64,000 nucleotides of DNA from Rattus norvegicus (GCF_036323735.1 NC_086037.1:56662002-56726001), one strand, 5' to 3'; shown: positions 24,706 through 37,062, counted from the first letter of the stretch. A program made the numbers and translations. The notes: generated by a model not told the origin, from the letters alone.

Positions 24706-25534
24706 AGCTAGGAGTTCACTAAGTAACTGTTACTTCTGTTCTCTTTGTGTCTGTCCTACTAAAAGAACAGAGAGCCAAGCTCTATAGCCATCACTACCTG
24801 AGGGGCGGCAAAGTGTCTCTGAGGAAAGGAAGAATTGGTACCATTTCATTTTAAAAGAGTGACTGGCAGATAAAACTATACTCATTCACAGTTGGAAACT
24901 TCACAGACACAGTCTCATTTCTCAAAAATGAACTAAGTCTGTCACTTCAAGGAGAATGGCTAACAGCTCTGGTTGCCAATGTCAAATTGTGAGCTTTAGC
25001 ATTTTGAAAAACTTATACATACGACCATGGGTTGGACAACCTCCCAGTGCTTTCTGTTTCTCAGGAAATTGGCAGTATAATAATCAATGTTATTTACTGA
25101 AGCTACTGAGTGATGTCAGCCAACATTAGAAGAGCAGCATAGTCCAGCAACTAGGTATCTTCCAAATGAATGATGTCGTGCTACAGGTCATGCTGGTGAG
25201 AAGCTCCTCAGGCTGCGATGAAACTGTATCAAGCGCACAGACAGGGCTCAGACTGTACTCATAACTAAAGCTGAGGACACCAGCACTCTCCACACTGTAG
25301 CACAACAGCACAGGACAGCCAACATTAGCCAACCTGCTAAACCGCTCCTTTCTCAACTACCTGTCTGCAGAAAGCAATCTGTCAGGGCAGACCACATGCT
25401 CACACAGATGTGAGGCTAGCTATGCTGTATTAAGCCAGACATTAAAGGGATGTACAACAATGCTATTTTTTCTAATTAAAAAAAACATATTAACATGCAA
25501 CAGGCTTATCCTTATTGTTATTAAAAAATGAATT

Positions 25535-25670
25535 GCAAGTTGAGCACAGACACACATCCTTATAATCCCAGCACTTGAAAGGTAGAGGCAGGAAGATTGT
25601 TGTAAAGCCAAGTGCTACCTGGTTTACAAGTGCACAGGGCTGCACAGTGAGATCTTGTCACACAAAAATG
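25535..25670 (+). mobile_element. B1 SINE
   Basis: Contains cttataatcccagcacttg and gtagaggcaggaagattg. Confidence 0.7.
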
Positions 25671-25756
25671 AACAAACAGAAAAGGATATCAAATATTTTT
25701 ATTTTCTCTCAACTCTAATTTTACTTACAATAAATAACAAATTAAAACTCAGCCAA

Positions 25757-25900
25757 GGGCTGGAGAGATGGTTCAGTGGTCAAGAGAGCATTCAGCTTTG
25801 CCAGATGACCTGACTTTAGTTCCTATTACCAAGACAGCTCACTCCTCCACGCACACCGCACACACCCAGAAACATATACATAATTAAAAATAATAAAAAC
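25757..25900 (+). mobile_element. Partial B2/B3 SINE
   Basis: Good head (ggctggagagatggttcag) followed by a diverged and shortened body with a CA-rich end. Confidence 0.65.
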
Positions 25901-26406
25901 AAAATGTATAAACCTGCTCAATAATTCTGAAGAGTGGAAAGAGCCTGAAGATCAGAACGCGGATTTAGAGCGTTGTGCACATTAGCTTCTCACACATTAG
26001 CAGGGGAAGCCAGAGGTTCTATTAACAGGGAATAATTCACACCCACGGCTCTAAAATAGCAAAGCTCTGTGGAAGCAACTATGCTGTTGATTAAGTGTTA
26101 GATTCTAGTCAGTGCATTAGCACCAACCCCTGCAAAAAGACCCAGGGGAGGAGAGGGAGGGCGAGGCACGGCCATTTTGAAAACCATTCAACCAGTCTTC
26201 CCTGAAATAACAGCGTAGTTATGACCTGTAAGCTGTCATCACTATACCAAGACTAACCACTTCTGCTCACCTTCTGCCAGATTCTCTCTCCTACAAGGGT
26301 TAACAGCCAGCAAATCTAGACATTCAGGACCATTAAATATTATGCTTTGTTTACTGTGTTACCTCAAATCCCCTGACTGAGCTACTTTTCAAGGAAATAG
26401 TTGTCC

Positions 26407-26600
26407 CCAGTGTATGACTACAGTCCTAACTACTTAGAAGGCTGAAGCAGAAAGATTACTTGAGCCTTTGAACTGAAGATCAGTTCAGGCAATACAGCGA
26501 GACTATCTCAAAAAACTCCCCAAACACAAAAGACCACCACAGCAAGTTTGAGGCTAATCTGGGCTACACTGAGACCCTGTCTCAAAAACAGCGATCAAAA
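26407..26600 (+). mobile_element. Two joined B1-type fragments
   Basis: The first ends actatctcaaaaaactcc; the second is a 3' half, gtttgaggctaatctgggc to gaccctgtctcaaaaac. Confidence 0.55.
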
Positions 26601-27199
26601 ACCATCCAGAGTATTAAAAACTTATTTTGTGATTAACCTGCCTCGCCCTTCTACTACACCCCTCCCACCCCTACCTGACTTTGGTGTGCTGGGGATTGAA
26701 CTCAGGGTTTTGTGAGTTAGGCAAGTAAGTACTCCATCAGCATGACTCATCTTTAGCCCACACTGTGTCTGTATGCACACAATGTTCTAGATGGTGATAG
26801 ACCCATCATGGCCACTGACTCAAAACTGTCACCAAATGTAAGGCTGTAGGTCACATCTTATTTCCACCGGTTATTGGCCTGGGAGGAGGGGCAAGTGGAA
26901 AAGAAGGGTCTCACCCAACACAGTAATGTCTCAGAGCAGAAGGGAGAAATAGCATTTTGCTATCCCTTCCCCTTATGGGTTCCTGAGGGCCAAAGAGTCA
27001 AGTTGTATGCCAAGTTTACACACCTGCATATGTGTATGCCTTTTCTAGGAAGCAGGTCCATCATCTTTGTCAAATATCAAAGGCTTCATTTAAGATATAA
27101 AAAAGGTTAAGATTTACCTGAAATGTAAATAAATATTAAAGTGTAGTGAGAGTAAATAAGAAGTCATCTAAGAAGTCAGATCAGAAATGACTTCTGGGG

Positions 27200-27328
27200 C
27201 CGGGGGTGCACACCTTTAATCCTAGCACTCAGGATCTCTGAGGCAGGTGGATCTCTGAGTTTGAGGCTAACCTGGTTGTAGGAGAGCAAGTTGTAGGATA
27301 GCCAGGGCTACACAGAGAAACCCCTTGG

Positions 27329-27332
<4 letters not shown>
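27200..27332 (+). mobile_element. B1 SINE
   Basis: Starts gccgggggtgcacaccttta and ends cacagagaaacccc, running into a GA repeat. Confidence 0.85.
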
Positions 27333-27333
<1 letters not shown>

Positions 27334-27376
<43 letters not shown>

Positions 27377-27412
27377 CAGACACAGACACAGACACAGACA
27401 CAGACACAGACA
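27334..27412. repeat. (GA)n followed by (CAGACA)n
   Basis: About 18 GA units, then about six copies of the hexamer cacaga/cagaca, in a B1 tail. Confidence 0.95.
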
Positions 27413-27852
27413 GAGGGGAGAGGGAAGAAGGAGGGAGGAAAAAAGAAAGAGATGCCTTCTGAAATTCGAACCTTCCTGGCTGACTGTAGTGCTCTTTCTG
27501 AACACTGCAGACCAGCCGGGCGCTTTCATGTCTAGCTTTCCCCACACCATACGCACAGTCCCAGGACTGCCTTGTAGTAAGCAGTCTGCAGTAACTCCTC
27601 CTCACTAGATGATGTAATTAGTGATGAGGAAATGCAAACCAAACCTCTAGGAACAGCACTGCACACTTGAATGGCTGACAACTTTCCAACCTTCTTACAG
27701 TAAGCACTGGAGTGACAGCTCTGCCTTCTCTGAAAACTACATATACCATCTCCTTACTTTAACAGTCACCATATCTAGACAAGCCAGAGTATAGTTACAA
27801 TTCTTTCAAACTTCTAGCTGTAACTCAATGGGTCATGAATCAACTAAGAGGC

Positions 27853-28110
27853 TGTCTTAGTTAGGGTCCTATTGCTGTGAAGAAGAAACAATGACCAAGA
27901 CAAGTCCTATAAAGGGGAACATTTCACTGGGGCTGGCTTACAGTTTCAGAGGTTCAGTCCAGTATCATGGTGGGCAGCATGGCAGCCAGGAGGAGGCTCT
28001 CTTTCACAGTGGAGGCAGCATCAACATAGACGGCCTCAAAACCCACCTCAGCTTCCCACACTTCCCACAAGAAGGTAATAGCACCGCTCCTTATGGCCAA
28101 GCACGTTCAG
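27853..28110 (-). mobile_element. LTR-like rodent repeat
   Basis: Starts tgtcttagttagggtcctat, the reverse complement of the 3' end of the copy at 28432. It then has ggctggcttacagtttcaga; the far end is rearranged. Confidence 0.65.
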
Positions 28111-28431
28111 ACCGCCGCAGACTCAGAGCCAGTGTTAGCTTTTTGTCATGGTATGGAAAGAGAGAACACTTGACCCAAACCTTCATCTTCCTAATAAAGT
28201 TGTTTTGGGGCTCCAGAAACCCTGTGTCTCAGTAAGGAAGGAGGGAGGTAAGTGGACAATGAACAAACAACTCCCCTGAGGGCTACAGAAGGCAACCACA
28301 TGAAGAAGGCTGCCTGAAAATGTGCTGTACCGCTTACCCACTCACTTAGGTATGTTCTGTACGCAAGAAATGTAATAGAAAGAAAGAAAGCAAAGCTCTA
28401 CTACCAGAAGTACCTTCACCTGGGTGTGGGG

Positions 28432-28749
28432 TGTGATGGTTTGTATATGTTTGACCAGGGAGTGGCACTACTGGGATGTGTGGCCTTCTTGGAATAGGTG
28501 TGTCACTGTGGGCATGGGCTTAAAACCTTCACCCTAGCTTCCTGGAGTCTCCCACCTGCAGCCTTCCAATGAAGATGTAGAACCCTCAGCTCCTCTCGAG
28601 CCATGCCTGCCTAGACGCTGCCATGCTCCTGCCTTGATGATTATGGACTGAACCTCTGAACCTCTAAGCCAGCCCAAATATATGTTGTCCTTTGTAAGAC
28701 TTGCCTTGGTCCTGGTGTCTGCTCATAGCAGTGATCCCCAACTCAGACA
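28432..28749 (+). mobile_element. LTR-like rodent repeat
   Basis: Starts tgtgatggtttgtatatgtt and ends ccccaactcagaca. It contains gattatggactgaacctctg. It is of the same family as, and inverted to, the copy at 27853. Confidence 0.75.
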
Positions 28750-28980
28750 GGGAGTGCACACCTTTGATCCCAACACTCAGGAGGCAGAGGCGGGCATGGC
28801 TCTGAGCTGAAGGCTACTTAGTGAACAGCCATAACAGCCAGGACTACAAAAACAGACCCTGGGGGTTGGGGATTTAGCTCAGTGATAGAGCGCTTGCCTA
28901 GCAAATGCAAGGCCCTGGGTTCGGTCCCCAGCTCCGAAAAAAAAAGAAAAAGAAAAACAGACCCTGTCTAAAATAAAGAA
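28750..28980 (+). mobile_element. B1 SINE split by an ID
   Basis: Left part has acctttgatcccaacactca; the ID occupies 28861-28956; the B1 end (ctgtctaaaataaag) follows. Confidence 0.8.
28861..28956 (+). mobile_element. ID element inserted in a B1
   Basis: ID body with a mixed A/G tail. Duplication aaaacagaccctg lies on both sides and belongs to the 3' end of the B1 that it splits. Confidence 0.95.
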
Positions 28981-29260
28981 AAGATAGATACTGCTGATAC
29001 AGAAGGAAGCAAGCCAGAGCAAGCAGACTGGGTTCCCACTGCCTAGAGTTTACAGCCTCCTTCTGTCAACATGGCCCTATGTATGCATGCAGGTGACCCT
29101 GCCCAGTAAACTGTTAGAGCTAAAATGTTGGGTGTAAGCCACAACTCACATCTCTATAAGCAGCCACCAATATTAATGGTAGAATGATCCTTCTTTAAAT
29201 ATCACAGAACTTGCTTCTTTCAGACAAGAACTAAAAATCTCATTTAAAAACCAAATGTTA

Positions 29261-29362
29261 GGGGGTTGAGGATTTAGCTCAGTGGTAGAGTGCTTGCCTA
29301 GCAAGCGCGAGGCCCTGGGTTCGGTCCCCAGCCCCCCTCCCAAAAAAACCCAAAAAACAAAA
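29261..29362 (+). mobile_element. ID element
   Basis: ID body starting gggggttgaggatttag, with an unusual C-rich stretch (cagcccccctccc) before the A tail. The flanks aaaccaaatgttagg and aaactaaatgttagg are the duplication, with one change. Confidence 0.93.
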
Positions 29363-29427
29363 AACTAAATGTTAGGTCAGATATTATAATAATTTAGAAA
29401 GGATAACCTTTCCTACTCCTTTGTTGA

Positions 29428-29535
29428 GACAAGGAATCTCTACATATCCCTGGCTGTCCTGGAACTCACAGAGATCTGTTAGCCTCTATATCTTGAGTGC
29501 TGGGATCAAAGGTACGGACCACTGAGTCTGGCTAG
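29428..29535 (-). mobile_element. B1 SINE
   Basis: Antisense: ctggctgtcctggaactcac and gagtgctgggatcaaagg. Confidence 0.8.
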
Positions 29536-30029
29536 GGATAATCTTTTAAAAGGCTCCAATGATGAAACACACTTTGTTTCAACAGAGCTCTCAGGCCCCT
29601 ACAGAACCACTCTGAGCACATGGGCGTGCTCTCTCTGTTGTCTGCTTTCTCTGAATCTCTTGATGCTGTTTCTTTTTCAGTTCCTGTTTTCTTATATTCA
29701 TTTTCAGCACTTTTGTTAATTCTTTGTCTTCCTCTTCTATCCCACATTGTGTAGCCATGGCATGGGCTGAAGCATGGTTTAAGAAAACCAACAAAAAAGT
29801 CTCTCTTGACCTCAATTTCCATCCATACAAGAAGACAAAAAAGTTCAAGAATTTAATGAAGTTACTGGATCCTGAGGTGCTTCTGTTTAGATCAAACATA
29901 TTCAATTTCTTATCTCATGTGAACTTTAGTGGTTGTCAGTAGTCAGACGGACAATCCTGGGTGGGGAATGCTGGCCCCTTTCTACTTCTATCCTATAGGC
30001 TTCAAGGCAAAGGAAGCTTTGGGAATGGG

Positions 30030-30140
30030 TGTGGTATTTCCTGTGTGTAATCCAGCACTAGGGAGGCTGAGGCAGGAGGACTACCAACGTAGGTTATAGC
30101 TCAGACTATACAGCAAGACTCAGTCTCAAAAACAAACAAC
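30030..30140 (+). mobile_element. Diverged B1 SINE
   Basis: Contains gggaggctgaggcaggagga and cagcaagactcagtctcaaa. Confidence 0.6.
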
Positions 30141-30431
30141 CCAGTAAAAACAAAGAATCCAAAAGAGAGAAAGAAAGAACACTTCATACTGAATAGCAAG
30201 TCTCCACGCAGGCCAAGGCTCAACGCACTCTGTGGCACATTGCTTTGGACAGAGACAGGAACAGGATACAGCTTCAGAAGTGTTGATAGCAGTAATGTGT
30301 TAACATACCTTAAAGCTGAACTTTGACCAACATAGTTTCAATTCGGAAAAGTCAGCGTCCTGTCCTTGAGGCACAGCTAGCATCTAATACTGAGCTACAT
30401 AACCTACCTCAGAGGACAGTTTTTGAAGCCA

Positions 30432-30600
30432 GGCTGATAGCAGCGCATGCCTTTAATCCTAGCACTCAAGAGCAGAGGCGGGGGCCTCTGAGTTTGAGGC
30501 CAGCCTGGTCTACAGAGTGAGTTCGAGGATACCCAGGGTTATACTAAAAACTCTTGTCTTGGAAAACAAAACAAAACAAAACAAAAAACAAGAAAACAAA
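30432..30600 (+). mobile_element. B1 SINE
   Basis: Contains gcatgcctttaatcctagca and gaggccagcctggtctacag, with a CAAAA-repeat tail. Confidence 0.88.
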
Positions 30601-30609
30601 CAAAAAGAG

Positions 30610-30725
30610 TTTTAGAGACAGAATCTCATGGAATTTAGCCTAAGCTGGCCTAAAATTTATGATCCTCTTGCCTCGCACTACTGAATGTTATGAATACAAG
30701 TGTACAACATCCCAACCACCACCTA
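30610..30725 (-). mobile_element. Diverged B1 SINE
   Basis: Antisense remnant directly after the plus-strand B1: gagacagaatctcatggaat. Confidence 0.45.
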
Positions 30726-30821
30726 GCTGACTTGTTTTTAAAATTATGAAATAATACTATTTTGATATTAATATATATTAGGAAGTAAGTCAACAAGTTA
30801 ACAAGTAAAGATATGGTTGGG

Positions 30822-30930
30822 CCAGGTATAGCACTGCATGCCTCCCCTAATCTTCCGGGGTGTTAAGGCAGGTAATCTTGAGTGTGAGCTCAGTCTGGGC
30901 TCAGTGTTGTGAAACTGTACTCTAAAATAA
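30822..30930 (+). mobile_element. Diverged B1 SINE
   Basis: Contains gggccaggtatagcactgca and gtgagctcagtctgggctca. Confidence 0.55.
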
Positions 30931-31086
30931 AAAGGAAGAAAAATGGGTAGAGCTGAGAAGTAGCATGCTTGCCCAGTGTAAGTAAGGTCTGGATTCAATC
31001 CCAGGATGGGGAAAGGCACTTTTAGAGCAGGTATGACTTTGCTTAAGAAAATATGCTCACTATAGTTCAAGAAAATATGCAGCACA

Positions 31087-31107
31087 TACACACACACACA
31101 CACACAC
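31087..31107. repeat. (CA)n microsatellite
   Basis: About ten CA units. Confidence 0.9.
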
Positions 31108-31199
31108 GCCAGACTTCGCCCATAACACAAGCCGTAAGCCTGTGGGCTGACTACTGTACCTTCCACGAGACTACCTGCTGCTCTTCATTTTGTCCCTCA

Positions 31200-31605
31200 C
31201 AAGCAAGCCTGGATCGCTGCTACGTTGGATGTGGTTCTGATGCTTCGAGCAGGAGTCTGGGTGTGAACAATGAATGTCCTGCTCCTCAATTGGTTCTTGA
31301 TCGATAAATAAAGATGCTAGCACCAATGGCTGGGCAGAAGAGGGGGGATTTTCAGGTTCCTACAGGCAGGCTAGAAGAATAGAAGATGCCGGAGGAAAAA
31401 GGATTTGCCATGCTTTGGAGGCAGAGAGAGCCACCAGACATGAGAGATCTCGGGTGGAGTGGCCTGGGGTAGTAGACAGGAAATTAGAAAGGCATCTAAG
31501 CTGAGGGCAGATTCAGAGGTGCTGAGCTGGGAGTGAAGGTAAGGGCAGCAGGCTTAGATGTGTCCAGCCATTGAGCTAAAAAACGTATAAAAATAAATGC
31601 ATGTG
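31200..31605 (+). mobile_element. Rodent interspersed repeat, family not asserted
   Basis: Blocks gataaataaagatgctagca, ggaggcagagagagccacca and ttagatgtgtccagccattg recur in rodent genomes. It ends in gtataaaaataaatgcatg next to an ID. Confidence 0.5.
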
Positions 31606-31689
31606 TTTTTTTCCCCAGAGCTGAGGACCGAACCCAGGGCCTTGCCCTTGCTAGGCAAGCACTCTACCACTGAGCTAAATCCCCAACCC
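31606..31689 (-). mobile_element. ID element
   Basis: Antisense ID, diverged in the tail joint (ttttttccccagagctgagg). It sits next to the 3' end of a rodent repeat at 31200-31600. Confidence 0.92.
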
Positions 31690-32225
31690 GACCTTTATAC
31701 TTTTTTGAGTGTATTTTTGTTGTTGTTGTTGTTGTTGTTTGTTTTTAAGCAAGGTCTTATTGCATCCTAGACTGCCCTCAAACTCAGGTCAATTCTCCAC
31801 TGAGTGGCCTCCAGAGTGCTGAGATTGTGGGCCTGAGTCACTAGGCACAAATCCCATTTACTTCTGACAGCAAAATCTCTATCCTGCAGGGCTGTTTTAT
31901 ATATAACTGCTAAGTCTCCCTTTAAACAAAGAGACTGCATGAAAGCAGAGGCCAGGGCAGGAGGCTTCTCGTGGAACTCAAGCTGCAGCACAAGGTCCAG
32001 CTGAGAGTCTACTACTGTGGCAGCTGTAGGTCTTGAGCAATGGACAGCCTTACAGTTTATGAGCCTAACTGTTGAGTCTGGCCACTCACTTTCTGCAATG
32101 CAGTGGCATGTCCGCTCAAATACTCAAGAATCACAAGAAGACAGAGCATTAGGCCACCTATACTCAGGTATACAGTGCTTGGCATAATGTTCTGCATTAG
32201 AGCCCTGACAAAGCTAAAGTCTGAG

Positions 32226-32284
32226 GAAGGAAGGAAGGAAAGAAGGGAGGGAGGGAGGGAGGGAAGGGGGGAGGGAGGGAAGGA
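32226..32284. repeat. GGAA/GGGA purine tract
   Basis: About 58 bases of pure purine on the plus strand, in four-base units. Confidence 0.93.
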
Positions 32285-32489
32285 GTGCTCATCTAGGAAA
32301 AACACTTAAACACACCCCACCCCCCAACAAAGTGACCACACAATCTTTACAACAGAGGAAAGACTTCACAGCTGAAGTCTGACCTGAGAAGCCACTTTCC
32401 ACGGTTAACCCTGAATGCTCATCTGGGACCTACACACAAACAAGAAGGCTGGAAGCACTGTGACCCATACGAAGGGCTGGAGCCCAGCT

Positions 32490-32628
32490 TGATGATGCGG
32501 TGTTGTAATTTCAGCATTTGTCAGGCTGGGGCAGGAGGACTTGCTCACATTTGAGGCTAGCCTGAACTACAGCGTGAGTTATAGGTCGCCTCAGGCTAAA
32601 GAGCGAGATGCTGTCTCACAAACAAAAC
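32490..32628 (+). mobile_element. Diverged B1 SINE
   Basis: Contains tttgaggctagcctgaacta and gagatgctgtctcacaaac. Confidence 0.65.
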
Positions 32629-33169
32629 CACGCCCACAAGCATCAATCTATTAATTAAAGCATCTTTTTGGCCAGAAGATAAAGGTTTTATTTAATAATT
32701 AAACTTAAAATGGCTATTAATACACAAAGCAAAATATACTCAAAAAGTATCTGAGAGTCTGCCTTTTACTCTCTGCTGCCTCTGAACCAGCGAAGGACCC
32801 TTTGCCTCCAAGAACTATCACCAAACCTACAGTTCTCAGTGTCGCAGGACCTACAGAGGCCTCACATGTTTCCAGGGAGCTGAAAAGGTTAAAATCACTT
32901 TTGTGACAACAATGAGACAGTATTTCCCTTTTTCTCATATAAGCTACGTTGGCATTTTCCACAGACCATGTATTATAACTCTGACATCTAGTGGAAACAC
33001 TAGGTAGCTGTTAACGAGCCATCCTCTATGCAAACAGATACTAAGGAGATTTTAAAAAATATAAAAATGTCACATTTCATACTAGAGCCATTTTTGCTTT
33101 ACAAAATACACACAAAATTATGCTAGCCACATCAACAGTTTGCCATTCTATTACAAAATCATCTCACTG

Positions 33170-33370
33170 TGTGTGGAGGGTGTGAGTGCAAGCGCCTGTG
33201 TTTACAGGTCAGAGGACAATGCCAGGTCCTTCAGCCTTGTTTGGAGGCAGATCTCTTCACTGCTGAATAAATCAGGCTAGCTGGATGCCAGCTTCTGGGG
33301 ATTTTCTTGTCTTTGTCTCCCAGTCACAGAGGAGCTGGGATTATAAAAGCATGCTACTGTACCAGGCCTT
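33170..33370 (-). mobile_element. Old B3/B4-type SINE
   Basis: Antisense remnant: caggtcagaggacaatgcc, then a B1-like end (gagctgggattataaaagc). Confidence 0.5.
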
Positions 33371-33469
33371 TCTTTCTACGAACCCCCAACTCCAGTCCTT
33401 ATACTTGCAAAACAAATGCTTTCCTTGCCAAGCCCCTAAGCACTTACCATATGTATGCTACGCCAGGAG

Positions 33470-33690
33470 GCCTCATACACCCCTGTAATCACAGCACTTC
33501 AGGGTAGAGGCAGGAAGATCAGCAGCTCTAGGCCAACTTGAACTATTACAAGAGACCTTGTGTCAAAAAACAAAGGTGAGCATAGTGGAGCAGTATTCTA
33601 ATGCCAGCACGTGGGAGGCAGACACAGGTGGATCTCTGGGAGTTTAAGGACTGCCTGGTCTATGTGGTGAGACTGCCTCAAACAAAAACA
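33470..33690 (+). mobile_element. Two consecutive B1 SINEs
   Basis: The first (33470-33570) has gtaatcacagcacttcaggg; the second (33575-33690) has acgtgggaggcagacacagg. Confidence 0.65.
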
Positions 33691-33702
33691 AGCCATCAAA
33701 GA

Positions 33703-33870
33703 TAGGCTGGCCGATGGTTCAGTGGGTCTACAGCCCATGCCACATGAGCCTAGCAACCCGGGCATGATCCCCATGTGAAGGTGGAAGGGGACAGTGACTC
33801 CTCAGTTGTTCTCAGTTCCATAGGTGCATGTGCACACACTGTACATGCACTTATAAAGACAGGACTTAGA
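33703..33870 (+). mobile_element. B3-type SINE, diverged
   Basis: Contains ggctggccgatggttcagtg and a gcatgatccccatgtgaagg body ending in cacacactgtacatgc. Confidence 0.6.
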
Positions 33871-34174
33871 ACGGCCAGTGGGTTTTGGTTTTCTGTTGTT
33901 TAAATCAGACCACAGGCTTAATTCCCTGACCTGGAACAGACATAGTTCTGGCTTGGAGGTGAAGCAGTGAGAGTTTGCTGGGTGCCCCTCTCTGCAGCAA
34001 CTGCTCTCAGCTGTCCATGTCCACTGCTTGCTCTAGAAGCCCCTTCAGACCTGGGTTTACTCAGCTACATTTGCCGAGAGAAAAAGCAAGCACATTTCCT
34101 AGGCCACATTCATACAAAATACCCCGTTTGACACCTAAGCAATCTCATTTCATTCATTCTTTGATTATATACTT

Positions 34175-34176
<2 letters not shown>

Positions 34177-34238
<62 letters not shown>
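34177..34238. repeat. (GT)n microsatellite
   Basis: Thirty-one uninterrupted GT units inside an old B3-like region. Confidence 0.97.
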
Positions 34239-34241
<3 letters not shown>

Positions 34242-34529
34242 CATGCGCTCAAGCTATGGTGCAAATGTGAAAGTCAGATGACAACCTGCAGGACTCTGGT
34301 TTCCCTTCCACTGTGCAGACCCTGGGCAGAGAGCTTGGGTTGTCAGGTCAACAGCGTTACCTGCTGTGCCTTCGTGCCTGCCCCACCTCGTCTATTCTCG
34401 CTTATCCTTACATTTCACACTCTGTGGATCCTTCACTGAAGAAAGTGGCTGGGTGATTTCTTTAATATACAGTTGAATTAAAAATAATTCACACAGTTAT
34501 ATATTCTTTACTAAATGCCTATAGCAAGA

Positions 34530-34735
34530 CGCCTTAGTTAGGGTTTTATTGCTTTAAAGAAACACCATGATTGGGGGCTGGAGAGATGGCTCAGCGGTTA
34601 AGAGCGCCCGACTGCTCTTCCAGAGGTCATGAGTTCAATTCCCAGCAACCACATGGTGGCTCACAACCATCTGTAAGGAGATCTGATGCCCTCTTCTGGT
34701 GTATCTGAAGACAGCTACAGTGTACTTATATATAA

Positions 34736-34776
<41 letters not shown>

Positions 34777-35155
34777 AAAAAAAAAAAAAGAAACACCATG
34801 ATCACAGCAACTCTTATAAAGGAAAATATTTAATTGGGACTGGATTACAGTTTCAAAGACTTAGTCCATTATCATGATGTTGGGAAACATGGCTGCAAGC
34901 AGGCATACATGTTGTTAAGAGGAGCTGAGTTCTACATCTTGATCCATCAGCTGCAGAAGGAGACTATGAGCCACACTGGGCGTGGCTTGAGCATAGGAGG
35001 GCGTCCTCAAAGCCCACCTCCACAGTGACACACTTCCTCCAACAAGGCCACACCTATCCTACAAGACCACACTTCCTAATAGTGCCATTCCCTGTGGGTC
35101 AAGCATTCAAACACATGAGTCTATGGGGCTATACTTATTAAAACCATCACAGGAG
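34530..35155 (-). mobile_element. LTR-like rodent repeat split by a B2
   Basis: Starts gccttagttagggttttatt, resumes after the B2 with tcacagcaactcttataaag and ends near aaaaccatcacagg. Same family as 28432-28749. Confidence 0.75.
34575..34788 (+). mobile_element. B2 SINE inside an LTR-like repeat
   Basis: Complete B2 with an (AAAT)n-expanded 3' end at about 34735-34773. Duplication aaagaaacaccatgat belongs to the older repeat it interrupts. Confidence 0.94.
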
Positions 35156-35559
35156 GTCTAGAATAGAAATGTAAAACAGAAATATAATTTAAAACTCTAT
35201 AGTAGCCATTCTAAAGTTTTAATTATATACATCTAAAATATTATATCAACAATATCATTATAAAAATTGAGACTTTCTTATTCTCATTATTAATTCTTCA
35301 AACTTCAGTGTGTATTATACTTCCAGCAGCTCTTTTAGACTGACCTCTTCCCAACACTCCACAGCCACACATGGCTTAGAGACCACTACATCAGACAGCA
35401 GAGGCCTAAAACAAGGAAGCCCACAGCTCTCCTTAACAAGCTCCGAGGGACTTGACCCCCTTTTCTTGCCTCTGGGATAGCAGCCACCACATGGTGCACA
35501 TACATACACGGAGAAAAACACTCACACACATAAAATAACACTAACATTTAATAATGTCT

Positions 35560-35905
35560 TTAAAATCAAAAATTTTAAAAATGAGTAAGACTAGAAGACA
35601 GATTTTACACATATGCACACATGCCAGACAGTCATGTGAAAAGACATTATCAGTATAAAATTTCAAGGCAATGCAAGCTAAAATGACAGGAAATACCATT
35701 GCACACTGAAATAAAAGACAAACCACACCAAATGTAGACAGGATATGGGCCAGTCAGAGCTCTCATGGACCAATGGCAAAATCAAATGGGATGACCACCC
35801 TAGAGAACAGTTTTCTGTTTGTTGTAATATTTAACACTTTTATCCTGACTTGCCATGCCCATTCCTAAGTATTTATCCAAAGGAAGTATAAATGTTTGGC
35901 TATGA
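35560..35905 (+). mobile_element. Old LINE-1 fragment
   Basis: gcaatgcaagctaaaatgac, accctagagaacagttttct and ttcctaagtatttatccaaa follow the order of the L1M 3' region. Confidence 0.5.
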
Positions 35906-35917
35906 AAGACTAGGAGA

Positions 35918-36030
35918 CCGAGTATGGTGATGCACGCCTGGAACCCCAGGTAGAGGCAGGAAGATTAGTAGCTTAAGAGCAAGTCAAGGCCTGCCCTGCC
36001 AAGGCTACACAACACAACCTCCCATCACAT
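35918..36030 (+). mobile_element. B1 SINE, partial
   Basis: Contains gtatggtgatgcacgcctgg and gtagaggcaggaagattag; interrupts an old LINE-1. Confidence 0.6.
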
Positions 36031-36078
36031 CGCCACACTCCCCACCCCCATCCCAAAAATGATTTAAAAATAACCATG

Positions 36079-36250
36079 AGCTGGTGAGATGGCTCAATGG
36101 GTAAAGGCACTTTCCAGTAAGCCTGATGACCTGAGGGCCATCCCTGGAACCCACAACGTAGAAAAACAGAAACAAACCCCTAAAGTTCCCTTCTGGCTTC
36201 CACGAGTGTGTATACACACACTTATACACACACAGGAGAATTTAAAACAT
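36079..36250 (+). mobile_element. B2/B3-type SINE
   Basis: Starts gagctggtgagatggctcaa and ends in a CA-rich stretch. It interrupts an old LINE-1 fragment. Confidence 0.7.
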
Positions 36251-36289
36251 TATAAACAAAACCAAAAAACCTGTAAGCCAGCCCAGCAG

Positions 36290-36610
36290 TAGGCTGGATG
36301 GACACAGTCTGCTACATCTATACAATGGAGATGAACAGGAATGAACTACTAATACACACACCAAGGAAAATCTCAGAAACAGCAAGTCAAAGAAGCCAGG
36401 AACAAACAGCAAAATACCATACAATCTGTTCACATAAAATTCTGAAATAGGTGCAGAGGTGTGGGACAGAGTATGAAGAAACTTTCTGGAGAGATGGCAT
36501 AAAACATCCTAGTTGGGGTTTGAAGCATACAATTGTCAAAACCCACTGAGCTGCACAGTGAGGGTCCCTGTGGTAACTAACCTACGTCCTGTCTTGAAAG
36601 CTACATGCTA
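36290..36610 (+). mobile_element. Old LINE-1 fragment, continuation
   Basis: Contains tacaatggagatgaacagga and gtcaaagaagccaggaacaa, the next part of the same L1 order, after B1 and B3 insertions. Confidence 0.5.
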
Positions 36611-37002
36611 CAAGGCCAAAAGAGTAACAATCAACAGAGGCTGCTAAATCCACGACTAAGCTTCCATGCAGATGAGGAGTGTGGAGTGTGGAGAATTCGC
36701 ACTCAAATGCTTTCCTTCTTTCTTTCATCGTACAGTGCCGTGGGCCCACCCAATCACCTCAATTTTACTACCTAGTTATTTATAAATGATATTAACGCAC
36801 ACTAACCACAACTAAGACCACATGCTTGTCTCTTAAATCTTATTTTCATGTGCCCTAGGCATGAAATAGCTTTGGCCACCAAGCCAGGCATCAAGCTAGG
36901 ATGAACAAAGGCCTTGCCATCTGCTCTGCCCTGACTGACATAGGAACACCACCACCATGGTGTCTCTCTGCGAAATCTTATTTTCAATGTCCAAATTAAA
37001 AA

Positions 37003-37062
37003 AAGAAAGAAAGAAAAGAAAAAGAAAAAGGAAGGAAGAAAGAGGGAAGGAAGGGGAATGAA
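37003..37062. repeat. GAAA/GGAA purine tract
   Basis: About 60 bases of almost pure A/G. Confidence 0.88.

Noticed and set aside
33975..34439. 154-residue open frame containing a Cys-Val repeat
   Set aside because: The middle is the translation of a GT microsatellite and the rest shows no protein family.
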